Below are positions 1 to 8,654 of a DNA stretch of 64,000 nucleotides, piece by piece. Position numbers and translations under genes: made by a program. The DNA is from CAWHJB01 sp963698715 (GTDB lineage Bacteria > Chloroflexota > Anaerolineae > Anaerolineales > UBA4823), in contig CAVORW010000003.1 of assembly GCA_963698715.1 (NCBI GenBank), forward strand, positions 434,001 through 498,000, given 5' to 3'. Each line of letters starts with the position of its first letter. Position 1 is the stretch's first letter. The notes under the pieces are model-generated. The model did no database searches, had not been told where the DNA came from, and saw only the letters and a program-made list of their open reading frames with translations.

Positions 1-87
1 GCGTTCTGCCAGCAGCTCACCGATGGTGGCGAAAAGAAGTACCGTACCGCTGGCGACACCTGCCTGTAGGATGATGATCAGATTCAT
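1..87 (-). CDS. ABC transporter permease, second subunit (partial, N-terminus only)
   Basis: Only the first 29 codons are in the window (MNLIIILQAGVASG, then a hydrophobic run); the rest lies beyond position 1. The start codon overlaps the stop of the preceding permease gene as ATGA (84-87), so translation is probably coupled. Position at the end of a BMP/ATPase/permease series, and the short hydrophobic N-terminus, fit the second permease of a nucleoside-type (BMP family) ABC importer. The family call rests on context, since too little protein is visible. Confidence 0.75.
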   Translation of the reverse strand, partial: MNLIIILQAGVASGTVLLFATIGELLAER

Positions 88-1226
88 ACGGCCTCCTCGG
101 CGGAGCGAATGATACGGACCCGGTAGCGCATTAAGAAATCGCTGGCGATCAAGCTGACCAGGATGATCCCCTGGATCATTTTTGGGATACCCGATGGTTG
201 AATCTCACGACCCGCCAGAATGAGAGCCCCAAACAATATGGAGACTAGAATCACGGCAAACGGATTTAGCTTGGCCAACCAGGCGATAATGATGCCTGTG
301 AACCCATAACCGGGCGAGATTGCTCCCTGCAATCGATGTACAACCCCAGTAATTTCCGACATCCCCGCCAGGCCCGCCAGGCCTCCCGAAAACATCATTA
401 CCAGGATGATATTTTTTTGAATGTCCAGGCCGGCATATTTCGCAGCCTGGGGATTATCGCCAATCAGCCGGATTTCGTAACCCCAGCGGCTGCGGTAAAG
501 GACGAACCATACCAGAATGGCAGCCAAAATAGCCAGGAGCAATCCCAGGTGGGTTGTCAGACCTCGGAAGAGTGGGATCTGGCTGCCCAGATCAGTCAGC
601 CGCGGCAGCCAGGCGTTTCTGGTGAACATGGGGCTCATCTGGAAGCCACCTTCGCTCCACACGGCGAAGATAAAGAAATTATTCCAGGCCACGGCAATAT
701 AGTTCATCATTAACGAGCTGATGATCTCATTGACATTGAACCTGGCTTTTAGAAAGCCTGGAATAAATCCCCAAAGCGCGCCAGCCAGTACTCCTGCCAC
801 CACCATAACCGGTATAAAAATCCAGGGTGAAGTGTTTTCTGGGAGGATAGGCAGCAACACAACCGCACTAGCGCCAAATGCGCCCAGGAAGAACTGCCCC
901 TCGGCGCCGATATTCCACAGCCGCATTCGAAATGCAATCGAACAGGCCAGGCCAACCAGAATCAGGGGAGTCGCTTTGACCAGCGTATCAGAAAACACGC
1001 CAATATTCCCGAACGAGGCTTCTGCGATGTGGGCATAGGACCGGATCGGATCGCCACCGGAGAACGCGATCACTACTCCACCCAGGATCAGGGCCACAAT
1101 GATTGCGCCAATGGAAACGCCAACGGGATACCAGCGCCCAACTTCAGTATGCCGTTTTTCTATTTTGATGCGGTAAGGAAAACGGCTTCCGGCAGTAGGT
1201 GAAGAGGCTGTGGATGACTCAGACAT
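84..1226 (-). CDS. ABC transporter permease, nucleoside/BMP-type, first subunit
   Basis: Inner-membrane permease of about 380 residues with a cytoplasmic N-terminal tail and multiple hydrophobic segments, including the family-typical run RLWNIGAEGQFFLGA near residue 105 and a conserved cytoplasmic loop (GDNPQAAKYAGLD) near 260. These mark the BPD_transp_2 permeases that pair with BMP lipoproteins for nucleoside uptake. I chose the start MSESS at 1226 because AAGGAG lies nine bases upstream; an ATG seven codons earlier lacks that. The start overlaps the end of the ATPase gene and the stop overlaps the next permease, so all are one operon. The exact substrate is inferred, not shown. Confidence 0.93.
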   Translation of the reverse strand: MSESSTASSPTAGSRFPYRIKIEKRHTEVGRWYPVGVSIGAIIVALILGGVVIAFSGGDPIRSYAHIAEASFGNIGVFSDTLVKATPLILVGLACSIAFRMRLWNIGAEGQFFLGAFGASAVVLLPILPENTSPWIFIPVMVVAGVLAGALWGFIPGFLKARFNVNEIISSLMMNYIAVAWNNFFIFAVWSEGGFQMSPMFTRNAWLPRLTDLGSQIPLFRGLTTHLGLLLAILAAILVWFVLYRSRWGYEIRLIGDNPQAAKYAGLDIQKNIILVMMFSGGLAGLAGMSEITGVVHRLQGAISPGYGFTGIIIAWLAKLNPFAVILVSILFGALILAGREIQPSGIPKMIQGIILVSLIASDFLMRYRVRIIRSAEEAV

Positions 1227-2784
1227 GCTCGGTCGCTCCTTTAGCATTGATTTCGTCCAGTGGGGTGCCGGTCATCATCAAACCGATTTTTTCGGTGTCA
1301 CCGTCCAGCACTTCGCCCATGATTTTACCTTCGTAAATTACATAGATCCGGTCGCTGAGTGAGAGCAGCTCTTCCAATTCTTCGGAAATCAAGAGAACCG
1401 CAGCCCCAGCTTCGCGTTGGGTCAGTAACAGGCGCTGTACACCTTCTATCGCGCCGACATCCAGGCCGCGGGTTGGCTGGACAGCTACCATGAATGCTGG
1501 CTCCCCGGAAATTTCGCGAGCCAGGATCACCCGCTGCAGATTGCCTCCCGAGAGCAAACGCACTGGCGTCTCGATGGTCGGGACGATGATATCGTAAGCT
1601 TCCTTCAATTCTTCCGCAAATTTGTTGGCAGCATTTTGGTCAAGCACCATTCCGCGCGCGATGGGCGGTTTGCGGTAATTTTTCATGATGACGTTATCTG
1701 TTACGCTCAGGTTCGGAGCGCTGCCAACGTGAGTGCGATCTTCGGGAACGTAAGACAATCCTTTTTGAATGCCGAATTTGGTGTTTTTATCGTGAATCGA
1801 TTCACCATTTAATAAGACTTCGCCACAGGTGCATTTGCGCAGGCCGCTAATCGTTTGCGCCAGTTCTCGCTGTCCATTACCAGCGACACCTGCCAGGCCA
1901 ACAATCTCGCCAGCTCGCACGTAAAAGGAGACGCCATTCAGAGCCGGCAGGCCTTTATCATTTTCGGCACAGATATCTTTAACTTCGAGGACAATTTCGC
2001 CGGCTTCTTGTTCTTTTTTATCGATATGAAAAATAACTTCACGACCGACCATCAAGCGGGCCAGTTCACTGCGGTTTGTTTCGCTGGTTATTATTCCGGC
2101 GGCCGTACTTTTGCCTTTACGCAAGACCGTTATCCGGTCGGCAATCGCAGTCACTTCGTTGAGTTTGTGACTGATAAAGATCACCGACTTGCCATCGCTG
2201 ACCATGGCCCGCAAAGTTTTAAACAGGCCCTCGATCTCAAGCGGAGCCAATACGGCAGTTGGCTCGTCCATAATCAGCACCTGGGCGCCCCGATAGAGCA
2301 TTTTTAAAATCTCAACTCGCTGCTGCTCGCCCACCGAGAGCTGCCAGATCTTGGCCTGCGGATCGACCTTCATCCCGAACTGCCGGGCAATATCCCCAAT
2401 TTTCTTGTGGTACTCATTCAGGTTTAAGCGAAAACGGGGTTCTTCTAAGCCTAGCAAGATATTCTCGGTCACTGACTGGGTTGGAACCAGCATAAAATGC
2501 TGGTGAATCATCCCAATTCCGGCATTGATGGCATCTCTGGGTGAGCTGAAATCCGCCGATTTTCCGTTGACGAGGATAACGCCGGCCTCCTGGCGATACA
2601 GACCAGCCAGTACATTCATCAATGTGCTTTTCCCGGCGCCGTTTTCGCCCAGCAAGGCATGGATTTCGCCTTTACGCAGCTCGAAATCGACATGGTCGTT
2701 TGCCAGTACACCTGGAAACTCCTTTACAATCCCCCGCATTTGGATAACCAGTTCGTTTGGGTTCTCTGACCTTTGATCCATCAT
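1219..2784 (-). CDS. ABC transporter ATP-binding protein with two ATPase domains (nucleoside/BMP-type)
   Basis: Energises import of the ligand delivered by the BMP lipoprotein encoded upstream. The protein carries two tandem ABC domains, as in RbsA/YufO proteins. Domain 1 has Walker A GENGAGKST, signature LSVGEQQR and Walker B VLIMDEPTA. Domain 2 has the relaxed Walker A GVAGNGQRE and signature LSGGNLQR, usual for the second half of this family. About 521 residues is the normal length. The ATG at 2784 is preceded by GGGAG seven bases away; the longer reading would need a TTG. It overlaps the downstream permease by a few bases. Confidence 0.95.
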   Translation of the reverse strand: MMDQRSENPNELVIQMRGIVKEFPGVLANDHVDFELRKGEIHALLGENGAGKSTLMNVLAGLYRQEAGVILVNGKSADFSSPRDAINAGIGMIHQHFMLVPTQSVTENILLGLEEPRFRLNLNEYHKKIGDIARQFGMKVDPQAKIWQLSVGEQQRVEILKMLYRGAQVLIMDEPTAVLAPLEIEGLFKTLRAMVSDGKSVIFISHKLNEVTAIADRITVLRKGKSTAAGIITSETNRSELARLMVGREVIFHIDKKEQEAGEIVLEVKDICAENDKGLPALNGVSFYVRAGEIVGLAGVAGNGQRELAQTISGLRKCTCGEVLLNGESIHDKNTKFGIQKGLSYVPEDRTHVGSAPNLSVTDNVIMKNYRKPPIARGMVLDQNAANKFAEELKEAYDIIVPTIETPVRLLSGGNLQRVILAREISGEPAFMVAVQPTRGLDVGAIEGVQRLLLTQREAGAAVLLISEELEELLSLSDRIYVIYEGKIMGEVLDGDTEKIGLMMTGTPLDEINAKGATEHV

Positions 2785-2851
2785 ACCTCTGCTCCCATTG
2801 CCCAATTTCCGTTCTCAAACATGAGCAGATACACTAAGTAGCTAAGTATCT

Positions 2852-2928
2852 ATCCGAAAAGTCGGAAGGTATGTGGTTGTTGTTGCGTGATGCGCACGCA
2901 ACAACAACCACATAAACCACTTTTCGGA
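2852..2928. repeat. Long two-tier inverted repeat in the BMP-ATPase intergenic gap
   Basis: A perfect 20-bp inverted repeat (2870-2889 with 2895-2914, 5-nt loop) lies inside a second 11-bp pair (2852-2862, ATCCGAAAAGT, with 2918-2928). The whole would fold into a very stable hairpin in the operon transcript between the lipoprotein gene and the ATPase gene. There is no T-run after it on either strand, so it is not a classical intrinsic terminator; RNA processing, mRNA stabilisation or a small repeat element are possible roles. Confidence 0.8.
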
Positions 2929-3004
2929 TCGGCTCAAATTCAATCTACTATTAGCGCACCCGATTGCATATACCAGCCAGATCCAATGTTCAGATATTAA
3001 GAAA

Positions 3005-3032
3005 GGGCCAGGTTCGCCAGGGAACCTGGCCC
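3005..3032 (-). terminator. Intrinsic terminator or attenuator after the BMP lipoprotein gene
   Basis: An 11-bp GC-rich stem (GGGCCAGGTTC paired with GAACCTGGCCC) begins 21 bases after the stop codon and is followed on the minus strand by TTTCTTAATATC. It would trim most transcripts after the lipoprotein gene, which is usual for binding-protein genes that need more product than their permeases. Confidence 0.75.
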
Positions 3033-3052
3033 TTGGCTTGCGGGTTATGAGT

Positions 3053-4261
3053 TTAGTTGGACGGCAGTTCAGCAGTGATGCCCTCGGCCCACCACTTCAT
3101 GCAGTACTTGCATCCCAGTCCGTACTCTGGGAAGGCGTCCAGATCGATCTGCTCCAGCTTTTCGCCAGCCGGGACAATCACATTGCCCTGGTTGTCGTTA
3201 ATGGGGCCGGCGAAGACATCGAAGCGAGTGAATTGGCCATTAAGCATCTGGTCCAGGGTATCACGTACTTCCTGTACGACCTCAGGCGGCAATTCTTTCA
3301 CCCCAGGGGGCAGCTCTTCGCCTTCCATGAACCCAAATAGACCCAGCGCGCCGGTTTCAGCATCGAAGTAATCCCAACCCGGTGTGTAGGACCCATCGAT
3401 CACGCCCCTGGTAATGCGGGCATATTCGGGACCCCAGACCCAGTAGGGCGCGGTCAGGCAGCGCTCGACTTTGCAGGAGCCATACCAGTCGTAGGTGACG
3501 CCCCATTTGCCCTTTTCCTGGGCGACGTCTGCTACGGCCGGAGTATCAGCACCGGTAAAGACAACCTGCGCCCCGGCATCGAACAAGGATGCGGCTGCTT
3601 CTTTTTCGATGATTGGGTCGTGCCAGGTGTTGATCCAGCGAACATCCATGGTGCATTCTGGGCAGGTCTTGCGCATACCCAGGGCGATTGCATTACCCAG
3701 GCGTAGTTCTTCTGGGATCGGGAAGGTAGCCATATAACCCAGTTTGGGGTTGCCGTCCATCTTTGCCCGAGCCCCAGCCAGCATACCAGCCAGGTACTTC
3801 ATGTTTTCCATAGCACCCATCAGGTTGCCGAAGTTGGTCGTGTTGGATTTGATACCAGTTAAGTGAATATAGGTCGTGTCGGGGAATTCTGCAGCTACAA
3901 CTTCCATCGGATCCATGTAGCCGAAAGAAGTGCCCAGAATCAGGTCGAATCCCTTGCGAGACAGGCTGCGGAAAATCTGTTCCGAGTCAGCCCCTTCAGG
4001 CACGTTTTCCACGTAGGCTACATGCACGTTGGGCACGTTTTCTTCCACATATAATAGCCCTTCGTAGTGTGCCTGAGACCAGCCGCCATCATCGTGCGGA
4101 CCGATTAAAACTGCAGCTAGATTGAACTTGCCTTCTTCGATCGCCGGAATTTGAAATCCGCCAACAACTTCGGGCGTTGCAGCTGATTGAGCACAGCCGG
4201 ACAATGCCATCGCTAATACCAAGAACAGGGCGAGCATACGCCATAACGTTTTTGTAAGCAT
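3053..4261 (-). CDS. BMP-family substrate-binding lipoprotein (nucleoside importer)
   Basis: Cell-surface binding protein of 402 residues. The signal peptide ends in the lipobox ALSGC, so the lipidated residue should be Cys23. The body matches the BMP/Med family (PF02608): ligand-binding stretches such as IGPHDDGGWSQAHYEG near 53 and GTSFGY near 110. Known relatives (PnrA/BmpA) bind purine nucleosides. AGGAG ten bases upstream supports the ATG at 4261. It is followed by the ATPase and two permeases on the same strand and preceded by purine-degrading genes, which supports a purine ligand. A terminator follows it. Confidence 0.93.
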   Translation of the reverse strand: MLTKTLWRMLALFLVLAMALSGCAQSAATPEVVGGFQIPAIEEGKFNLAAVLIGPHDDGGWSQAHYEGLLYVEENVPNVHVAYVENVPEGADSEQIFRSLSRKGFDLILGTSFGYMDPMEVVAAEFPDTTYIHLTGIKSNTTNFGNLMGAMENMKYLAGMLAGARAKMDGNPKLGYMATFPIPEELRLGNAIALGMRKTCPECTMDVRWINTWHDPIIEKEAAASLFDAGAQVVFTGADTPAVADVAQEKGKWGVTYDWYGSCKVERCLTAPYWVWGPEYARITRGVIDGSYTPGWDYFDAETGALGLFGFMEGEELPPGVKELPPEVVQEVRDTLDQMLNGQFTRFDVFAGPINDNQGNVIVPAGEKLEQIDLDAFPEYGLGCKYCMKWWAEGITAELPSN

Positions 4262-4757
4262 TTGTTAACTTCTCCTCGTGCTTTGATTAAAAAACTTGAT
4301 TTTGGTAACGGCTTGCGAACTGCTGGTCTGCTAAATTAAGGCTGGTGCACCTCCTTAACTAATGACGGATGGACCTTAGTTTTCACCGCAGTTTGGTATT
4401 CGTTACCAAGCATACCCTGAGTTTATTTTTCTGTCTATTGTCCAATATCGTCATGTATTAAGACGGTTGTCAGGAATTTTTTGTGACTCAAGACAAAAGA
4501 AATGAAATATATTTTATCCAACATTTAATTCCATTTTTTGTCTACCCTTTTGGGAATTAATCACAAAGGCGACAGCAGTCGTTAAGCAAATCCCATTGAG
4601 GAATTGCCCAAACATTTTTCTGCGAGTCGCCTTGTTCATAGATGTGAAATAATCAAAGGTTTGGCCGGTGATCAAGTCATGATTCTCTAGTTTATTATAG
4701 ACGGTTTTGGGTTGAACTTCAACCTTTTCCTTCCGCCTCGAGCGGTCAAAATTTCCC
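4262..4757. other. Regulatory intergenic region upstream of the BMP gene; no convincing gene
   Basis: About 500 bases AT-rich compared with the flanks. It contains the BMP ribosome site, an AAGGAGG-like run on the minus strand near 4346-4355 with no reading frame behind it, and an inverted repeat at 4393-4409. An 81-codon frame on the minus strand (4514-4759) has no recognisable motif and is probably spurious. I looked for purine riboswitch landmarks and did not find a convincing set. Confidence 0.6.
4393..4409. promoter_or_regulatory. Candidate operator TTGGTA-N5-TACCAA
   Basis: A perfect 6-bp inverted repeat with a 5-bp spacer lies about 130 bp upstream of the BMP start. A further TTGGTAAC half occurs near 4305. 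The size and symmetry suit a dimeric repressor; the regulator is unknown and the site differs from the palindromes at 12016-12076. Confidence 0.4.
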
Positions 4758-4817
4758 AAAAAAATTCAACTGCCCGAACTGCCAGGCGAGGCAGACAGGA
4801 GACCACCTCGCCCGGCA
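4758..4817 (-). terminator. Terminator after carbamate kinase
   Basis: A 12-bp stem with one mismatch (4780-4791 with 4806-4817) begins 14 bases after the arcC stop. It is followed, after a 15-base gap on the minus strand, by seven T residues (4764-4758). A smaller overlapping hairpin (CTGCC...GGCAG) sits nearer the T-run. It plausibly ends the catabolic transcript. Confidence 0.55.
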
Positions 4818-4830
4818 AAGGTCAAGTATT

Positions 4831-5793
4831 TTATGCGTCTGGTACGATCCAGGTGCCGGTTTCACCTTTTAAGGCGCGGCCGATATTCTCTGGATTGGTG
4901 ATGATCGCCTGTTTTCCACCGGCCTCCAGGAACCAGACGATCGCCTGGACCTTAGGCGCCATGGAGCCCTTGGCGAAATGGGTGCCTTCTGCTAGATAAG
5001 CCTTGGCTTCCGACAGGGTCATACGATCGATCCAGCGCTGGTCTGGTTTGCCAAAGTTGAGGGCCACTTTTTCCACTGCAGTGGAAATCAGCAGTAAATC
5101 CGCCTGGATCAGACGGGCCAGCAGGCTGCTGGCAAAGTCTTTGTCGATCACTGCTGCCGTGCCGATGTAATTCCCATCTCCGCTGTCGATGACCGGAATA
5201 CCACCACCCCCGACTGTGATGACCACTACACCGGCTTTAATCAGGGCCTCGACTGACTCGAGTTCAACAACCTCTTTAGGCAGTGGGGAGGCCACGACCC
5301 GGCGCCAGCCGCGCCCGGCGTCTTCTACCACACTCCAGCCCAAATCGGTAGCCCGTTTTTGAGCTTCATCTTCATCCATGAAGCCACCAATCGGTTTGGA
5401 TGGGTTCTTGAAAGCCGGATCATTGCGGTCAACCAACACCTGGGTGATCACGGTTGCTACCGGTTTCTTGATTTGCCGGCGGTACAATTCGTTCTGGAGA
5501 GTCTGCTGTAAAGAATAGCCGATAGCTCCCTGGCTGTCGGCGCCACAGACATCCAGTGGAACTTCGTGCATACCTTCTACCCGGTGGGCGATCTCCGATC
5601 GGGCCAGGATGAAGCCAACTTGCGGACCATTGCCATGACCGATCGCAACATCCCAGCCTGCTTCGATCATATCGGCAATGTGCTGTGTCGTCTCTTTGGC
5701 TGCCAGATATTGATCTTCAACGGTCTGGTGCTGCTTGTCTTTGATCAGCGAGTTGCCACCAATGGCAACGACTGCAACTCTTTTATCGTTCAT
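4831..5793 (-). CDS. arcC: Carbamate kinase
   Basis: Transfers phosphate from carbamoyl phosphate to ADP, giving ATP, CO2 and ammonia in the cytoplasm. The 320 residues are normal length. Visible motifs are the N-terminal phosphate loop VVAIGGNSLI, GHGNGPQVG near residue 54, DVCGADSQGAIGY near 82, VITVGGGGIPV near 198 and DKDFASSLLA near 224. The ATG overlaps the stop of the upstream carbamoyltransferase gene as ATGA (5792-5795), so the two are coupled. Here it is most likely the energy-yielding end of purine breakdown, as for yqeA beside ygeW in E. coli. Confidence 0.96.
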   Translation of the reverse strand: MNDKRVAVVAIGGNSLIKDKQHQTVEDQYLAAKETTQHIADMIEAGWDVAIGHGNGPQVGFILARSEIAHRVEGMHEVPLDVCGADSQGAIGYSLQQTLQNELYRRQIKKPVATVITQVLVDRNDPAFKNPSKPIGGFMDEDEAQKRATDLGWSVVEDAGRGWRRVVASPLPKEVVELESVEALIKAGVVVITVGGGGIPVIDSGDGNYIGTAAVIDKDFASSLLARLIQADLLLISTAVEKVALNFGKPDQRWIDRMTLSEAKAYLAEGTHFAKGSMAPKVQAIVWFLEAGGKQAIITNPENIGRALKGETGTWIVPDA

Positions 5794-6776
5794 CAGGACC
5801 TCATTGTTAGAGCCATAACGGCTTTTTGAGCGTGCATACGATTTTCAGCTTCATCGAATACGACGGAATTGGGGCCGTCCATCACGCCATCCGTGACCTC
5901 GACATTGCGATCAGCGGGCAGAGGATGCATATAGATGGCATCCGGTTTTGCCAGCGCCATTTTACGCTCGTCCGTGATCCAGTGCTCGTACTTCTTGATA
6001 ATATTTGCGCCTTCATTTGCATCGGTTGTGGTCAGCATCGCACCCCAGGATTTGGCATAGACGATATCAGCGTCCTGGAAGGCTTCTTCCATATCATCGG
6101 TCACCTCGAAGCCGGCCCCGTATTTGCGGGCCTGTTCTTGAGCTTGTTCCATGATTTCTGGCATCAGCTTGAACTCCGGTGGGTGAGCCAGTACAACGTC
6201 CAGGCCAAAGCGAGGCATCTGCAGCACCAGGGACTGTGGCACCGACATGGGTTTCTGGTAGGAGGCGGCATAAGCCCAGGAAACCACCATCTTCTTGCGG
6301 CGGAGATCCCGGCCTTTCTTTTCGATGATGGTCATCAGATCGGCCAGAATTTGGAAGGGGTGGTAAATCTCGCACTGCATATTGAGGACCGGTACGCGGG
6401 AGGCTTCGGCTACAAGATTCAAATAGCGGTTGCCTGTGCCCCAGTCAACATGGCGGATTGCGATTCCATCAAAATAGCGGCCGAAGATCTCGCCCATTTC
6501 TTTCTCGGTGTCGCCGTGTGAAATTTGGGTAGTACGCGATTCGATGAATGCCGCGTGACCGCCCAGTTGGGCCATGCCTGCCTCGAACGAGCCGCGCGTG
6601 CGGGTACTCGAGAAGAAGAACAACATCGCCAGTACTTTATCGCGCAGGTAGGCATGAGGTTCGCCCAGGGCGCGTTTTCGCTTTAAATCAAAAGCTACAT
6701 CTAAAACTGTTTCAACTTCTTCCTTGCTGAAATCAAGATCGCCGATTAGATCTCGGCCACGCAGATCGGTTTGCAT
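5793..6776 (-). CDS. ygeW: YgeW-like knotted carbamoyltransferase
   Basis: Belongs to the ornithine/aspartate carbamoyltransferase superfamily. It shows the carbamoyl-phosphate loop SSTRTRGSFE near residue 57, HPFQILADL near 145, and MHPLPADRN near 285. The stretch SWAYAASYQKPMSVPQ near 170 and DADIVYAKSWG near 235 closely resemble YgeW, a transferase of purine-catabolic clusters, rather than OTCase proper. Length is 327 residues, shorter than E. coli YgeW. AAGGAG eight bases upstream supports the start. It probably makes carbamoyl phosphate from a ureido purine-derived intermediate; the true substrate is unknown. It is coupled to arcC. Confidence 0.85.
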   Translation of the reverse strand: MQTDLRGRDLIGDLDFSKEEVETVLDVAFDLKRKRALGEPHAYLRDKVLAMLFFFSSTRTRGSFEAGMAQLGGHAAFIESRTTQISHGDTEKEMGEIFGRYFDGIAIRHVDWGTGNRYLNLVAEASRVPVLNMQCEIYHPFQILADLMTIIEKKGRDLRRKKMVVSWAYAASYQKPMSVPQSLVLQMPRFGLDVVLAHPPEFKLMPEIMEQAQEQARKYGAGFEVTDDMEEAFQDADIVYAKSWGAMLTTTDANEGANIIKKYEHWITDERKMALAKPDAIYMHPLPADRNVEVTDGVMDGPNSVVFDEAENRMHAQKAVMALTMRS

Positions 6777-6794
6777 TCTTTATTCTCCTTATTC

Positions 6795-7745
6795 CTATTC
6801 CATTGCGCCCAGAACTAGGGCCAGCAGGGCCATGCGCATGACCACACCGTTGAAAGCTTCTTGCCAGTAGCGCGAATGTCGGGTGATATCCACATCGGGA
6901 GGAATCTCATCCATACGCGGCAGGGAGTGCAGCAGGATCGAATCTGGTTTGGCCTTGGATGCCAGCAGCTCGCGGGTGATTTTGTAGTTGGCTGGGGTCA
7001 ATCCGTGCTCGCCGGCTTCCTGGCGGGACTGGGTGTAATCTGGCTGCACAACCGGCTCGACTAAAATAACGTCTGCCTCGGCGATCGCTTGTTCGACATG
7101 CTCGGCTTCGCTGAAGTCCAGGTTGTAATTCCTCAATTCGGCCTTGAACTCTTCAGTGAGGGACATATCCGGCGGGCTCACAAATGTGATCGGGCAGTCG
7201 AACTGGGTCAGGGCATAGCCGAGAGAGTGCATGGTGCGCATTCGCATATCGCCGACAGCCAGCCATTTGAGCCCATCGATGCGACCTTTTTCACGCAGCA
7301 CGGTGTATAGGTCTGTCAGGATCTGGGTGGGGTGCTCCCCCCAGCCATCGCCGCCGTTGATGATCGGCACCGAAGCCCATTTGGCAGCTTCGTGTGGAGC
7401 GCCCTGCTGGAAGTGGCGCATAACGATTACATCGCCGTAGAACTCGAGCATTTTTACGGTATCTTTGATCGATTCCTGGTACCAGTCTCCAGCGCGGGTC
7501 ATTTTGGCATCCGAGAAGCCAGTCACATGCCCGCCCAGGCGGTGCATGGCTGCTTCGTGGGCCAATCGGGTGCGGGTAGATGGCTGGTAGAAAGCCGTTA
7601 CCATCGTCTTTTCTTTGAGCATATCCACATTGCGGCGATTGCGTGCAATAGGCTCCAGTTTTTCGGCAATTTCAAAAACCCGGAAGAACTCATTACGCTC
7701 AAATTCTTTCAATGAGAGAATATCACGACCAAGGAAACTACGCAT
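6795..7745 (-). CDS. Aspartate carbamoyltransferase-like protein, probably catabolic
   Basis: Cytoplasmic carbamoyltransferase of 316 residues. Carbamoyl-phosphate loop STRTRLAHE near residue 52, GEHPTQILTDL near 130, and HSLPRMDEIPPDVD near 268 place it with ATCase catalytic chains. The segment that carries the substrate loop in ATCase (KKGETLADT) reads RAGDWYQESIKDT here, longer and with different residues, so the acceptor may not be aspartate. I chose the ATG at 7745, with AGGAGG eight bases upstream. It lies 19 bases before the YgeW-like gene. Alternative: a normal pyrB, but no other pyrimidine gene is nearby. Confidence 0.8.
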   Translation of the reverse strand: MRSFLGRDILSLKEFERNEFFRVFEIAEKLEPIARNRRNVDMLKEKTMVTAFYQPSTRTRLAHEAAMHRLGGHVTGFSDAKMTRAGDWYQESIKDTVKMLEFYGDVIVMRHFQQGAPHEAAKWASVPIINGGDGWGEHPTQILTDLYTVLREKGRIDGLKWLAVGDMRMRTMHSLGYALTQFDCPITFVSPPDMSLTEEFKAELRNYNLDFSEAEHVEQAIAEADVILVEPVVQPDYTQSRQEAGEHGLTPANYKITRELLASKAKPDSILLHSLPRMDEIPPDVDITRHSRYWQEAFNGVVMRMALLALVLGAME

Positions 7746-7886
7746 TTTACAAACCTCCTGAAAATTGTATTGATTTGAATTCACAAGAAACGGATCGCCG
7801 TTTCAGGTTTTTAAAAAGGGCTTGATAGGGAGAGTCCAGAGTCAGGGCTGTATGATCGATAAAACTCCAATTCGCAAGGATTCCCA

Positions 7887-8618
7887 CTAAGCCTGATTTG
7901 TCCGACCCACCCGGCGAACGACATGGAAACGAAAGTAGCCGGGCAGGAAGTAACTGAAGGAATAATCGACTATCCTTCCATCGCTGGCGTACAGATAGCC
8001 TTTAAAACGCAGCAATACATCATTGCGTTGTATCCCTAAGGAGCGGGCCACTTCACTGGTAGCTGAATCGGCCACGATCTCCGTGCGGGATGTGATTAAC
8101 TCAGGTGTCCCGCGCCGCAGCAAAAAATCTAACACCGAGCCTGTGAAGTTGTTGTCCAGTTCATCGGCCGATAGGATATCCTCTGGCAGGATGTCGATCA
8201 GGTAAGCCACTGGGCGATTCTCAACCCGTATGGCGCGCGAGACAACCCAAACATGGCTACCAGGTTTGAGGCTGAGAGCTTTGGTTTCATTTCCATCAGC
8301 GGGTCGATTTTCCAGTTTGTAATCGTCCAGAGTTACCGGCAAACCAAGTCGCTCTGCTAGAGTCTCTATGCTCTCCAGCACCTCGAGTCCGGTTTCGAGG
8401 ATGCTCCCAGGGTGAGACACATAGGTCCCGGACCCTTGTTTACGGCGAATCAAACCCTGGGTTTCAAACGTGCGCATAGCTTCTCGCAATGTGGCTCGAG
8501 AAACGCTCAATCGTTTTGCCAGTACAGGCTCGGATGGCAGCCTCTCTCCAGGTGCGGTTTCCGCGATCAAGGTGCCAAGTTCATCATGAAGTCTATGAGA
8601 TACAGATTGGCTTGTCAT
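7887..8618 (-). CDS. GntR-family regulator with UTRA domain
   Basis: A 243-residue regulator. The N-terminal winged helix (LPSEPVLAKRLSVSRATLREAMRTFETQGLIRRKQGSGTY is split across residues 27-66) is the GntR DNA-binding domain. The C-terminal two thirds, with RPVAYLIDILPEDI near 145 and RTEIVADSATSEVARSLGI near 185, match the UTRA ligand-binding domain of the HutC subfamily. It sits inside the purine gene series, 36 bases after adenine deaminase. It is the best candidate to bind the palindromes upstream of the first gene (12016-12076), with a purine or related metabolite as signal; that link is inferred. Confidence 0.92.
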   Translation of the reverse strand: MTSQSVSHRLHDELGTLIAETAPGERLPSEPVLAKRLSVSRATLREAMRTFETQGLIRRKQGSGTYVSHPGSILETGLEVLESIETLAERLGLPVTLDDYKLENRPADGNETKALSLKPGSHVWVVSRAIRVENRPVAYLIDILPEDILSADELDNNFTGSVLDFLLRRGTPELITSRTEIVADSATSEVARSLGIQRNDVLLRFKGYLYASDGRIVDYSFSYFLPGYFRFHVVRRVGRTNQA

Positions 8619-8654
8619 AATATTTTCTAATGGAAGCGGGTTTGTGTTCGCCGC

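Noticed and set aside
4262..4500. A purine riboswitch before the BMP transporter.
   Set aside because: Expected from the operon's role, but I could not find the conserved junction sequences in this stretch.
4514..4759. An 81-residue frame upstream of the BMP gene.
   Set aside because: No motif, no ribosome site and location in a regulatory gap; overlaps the T-run of a terminator.
7787..7804. A 7-bp hairpin between the GntR and ATCase-like genes as a terminator.
   Set aside because: Short stem with no T-run on the minus strand; at most a weak attenuator.
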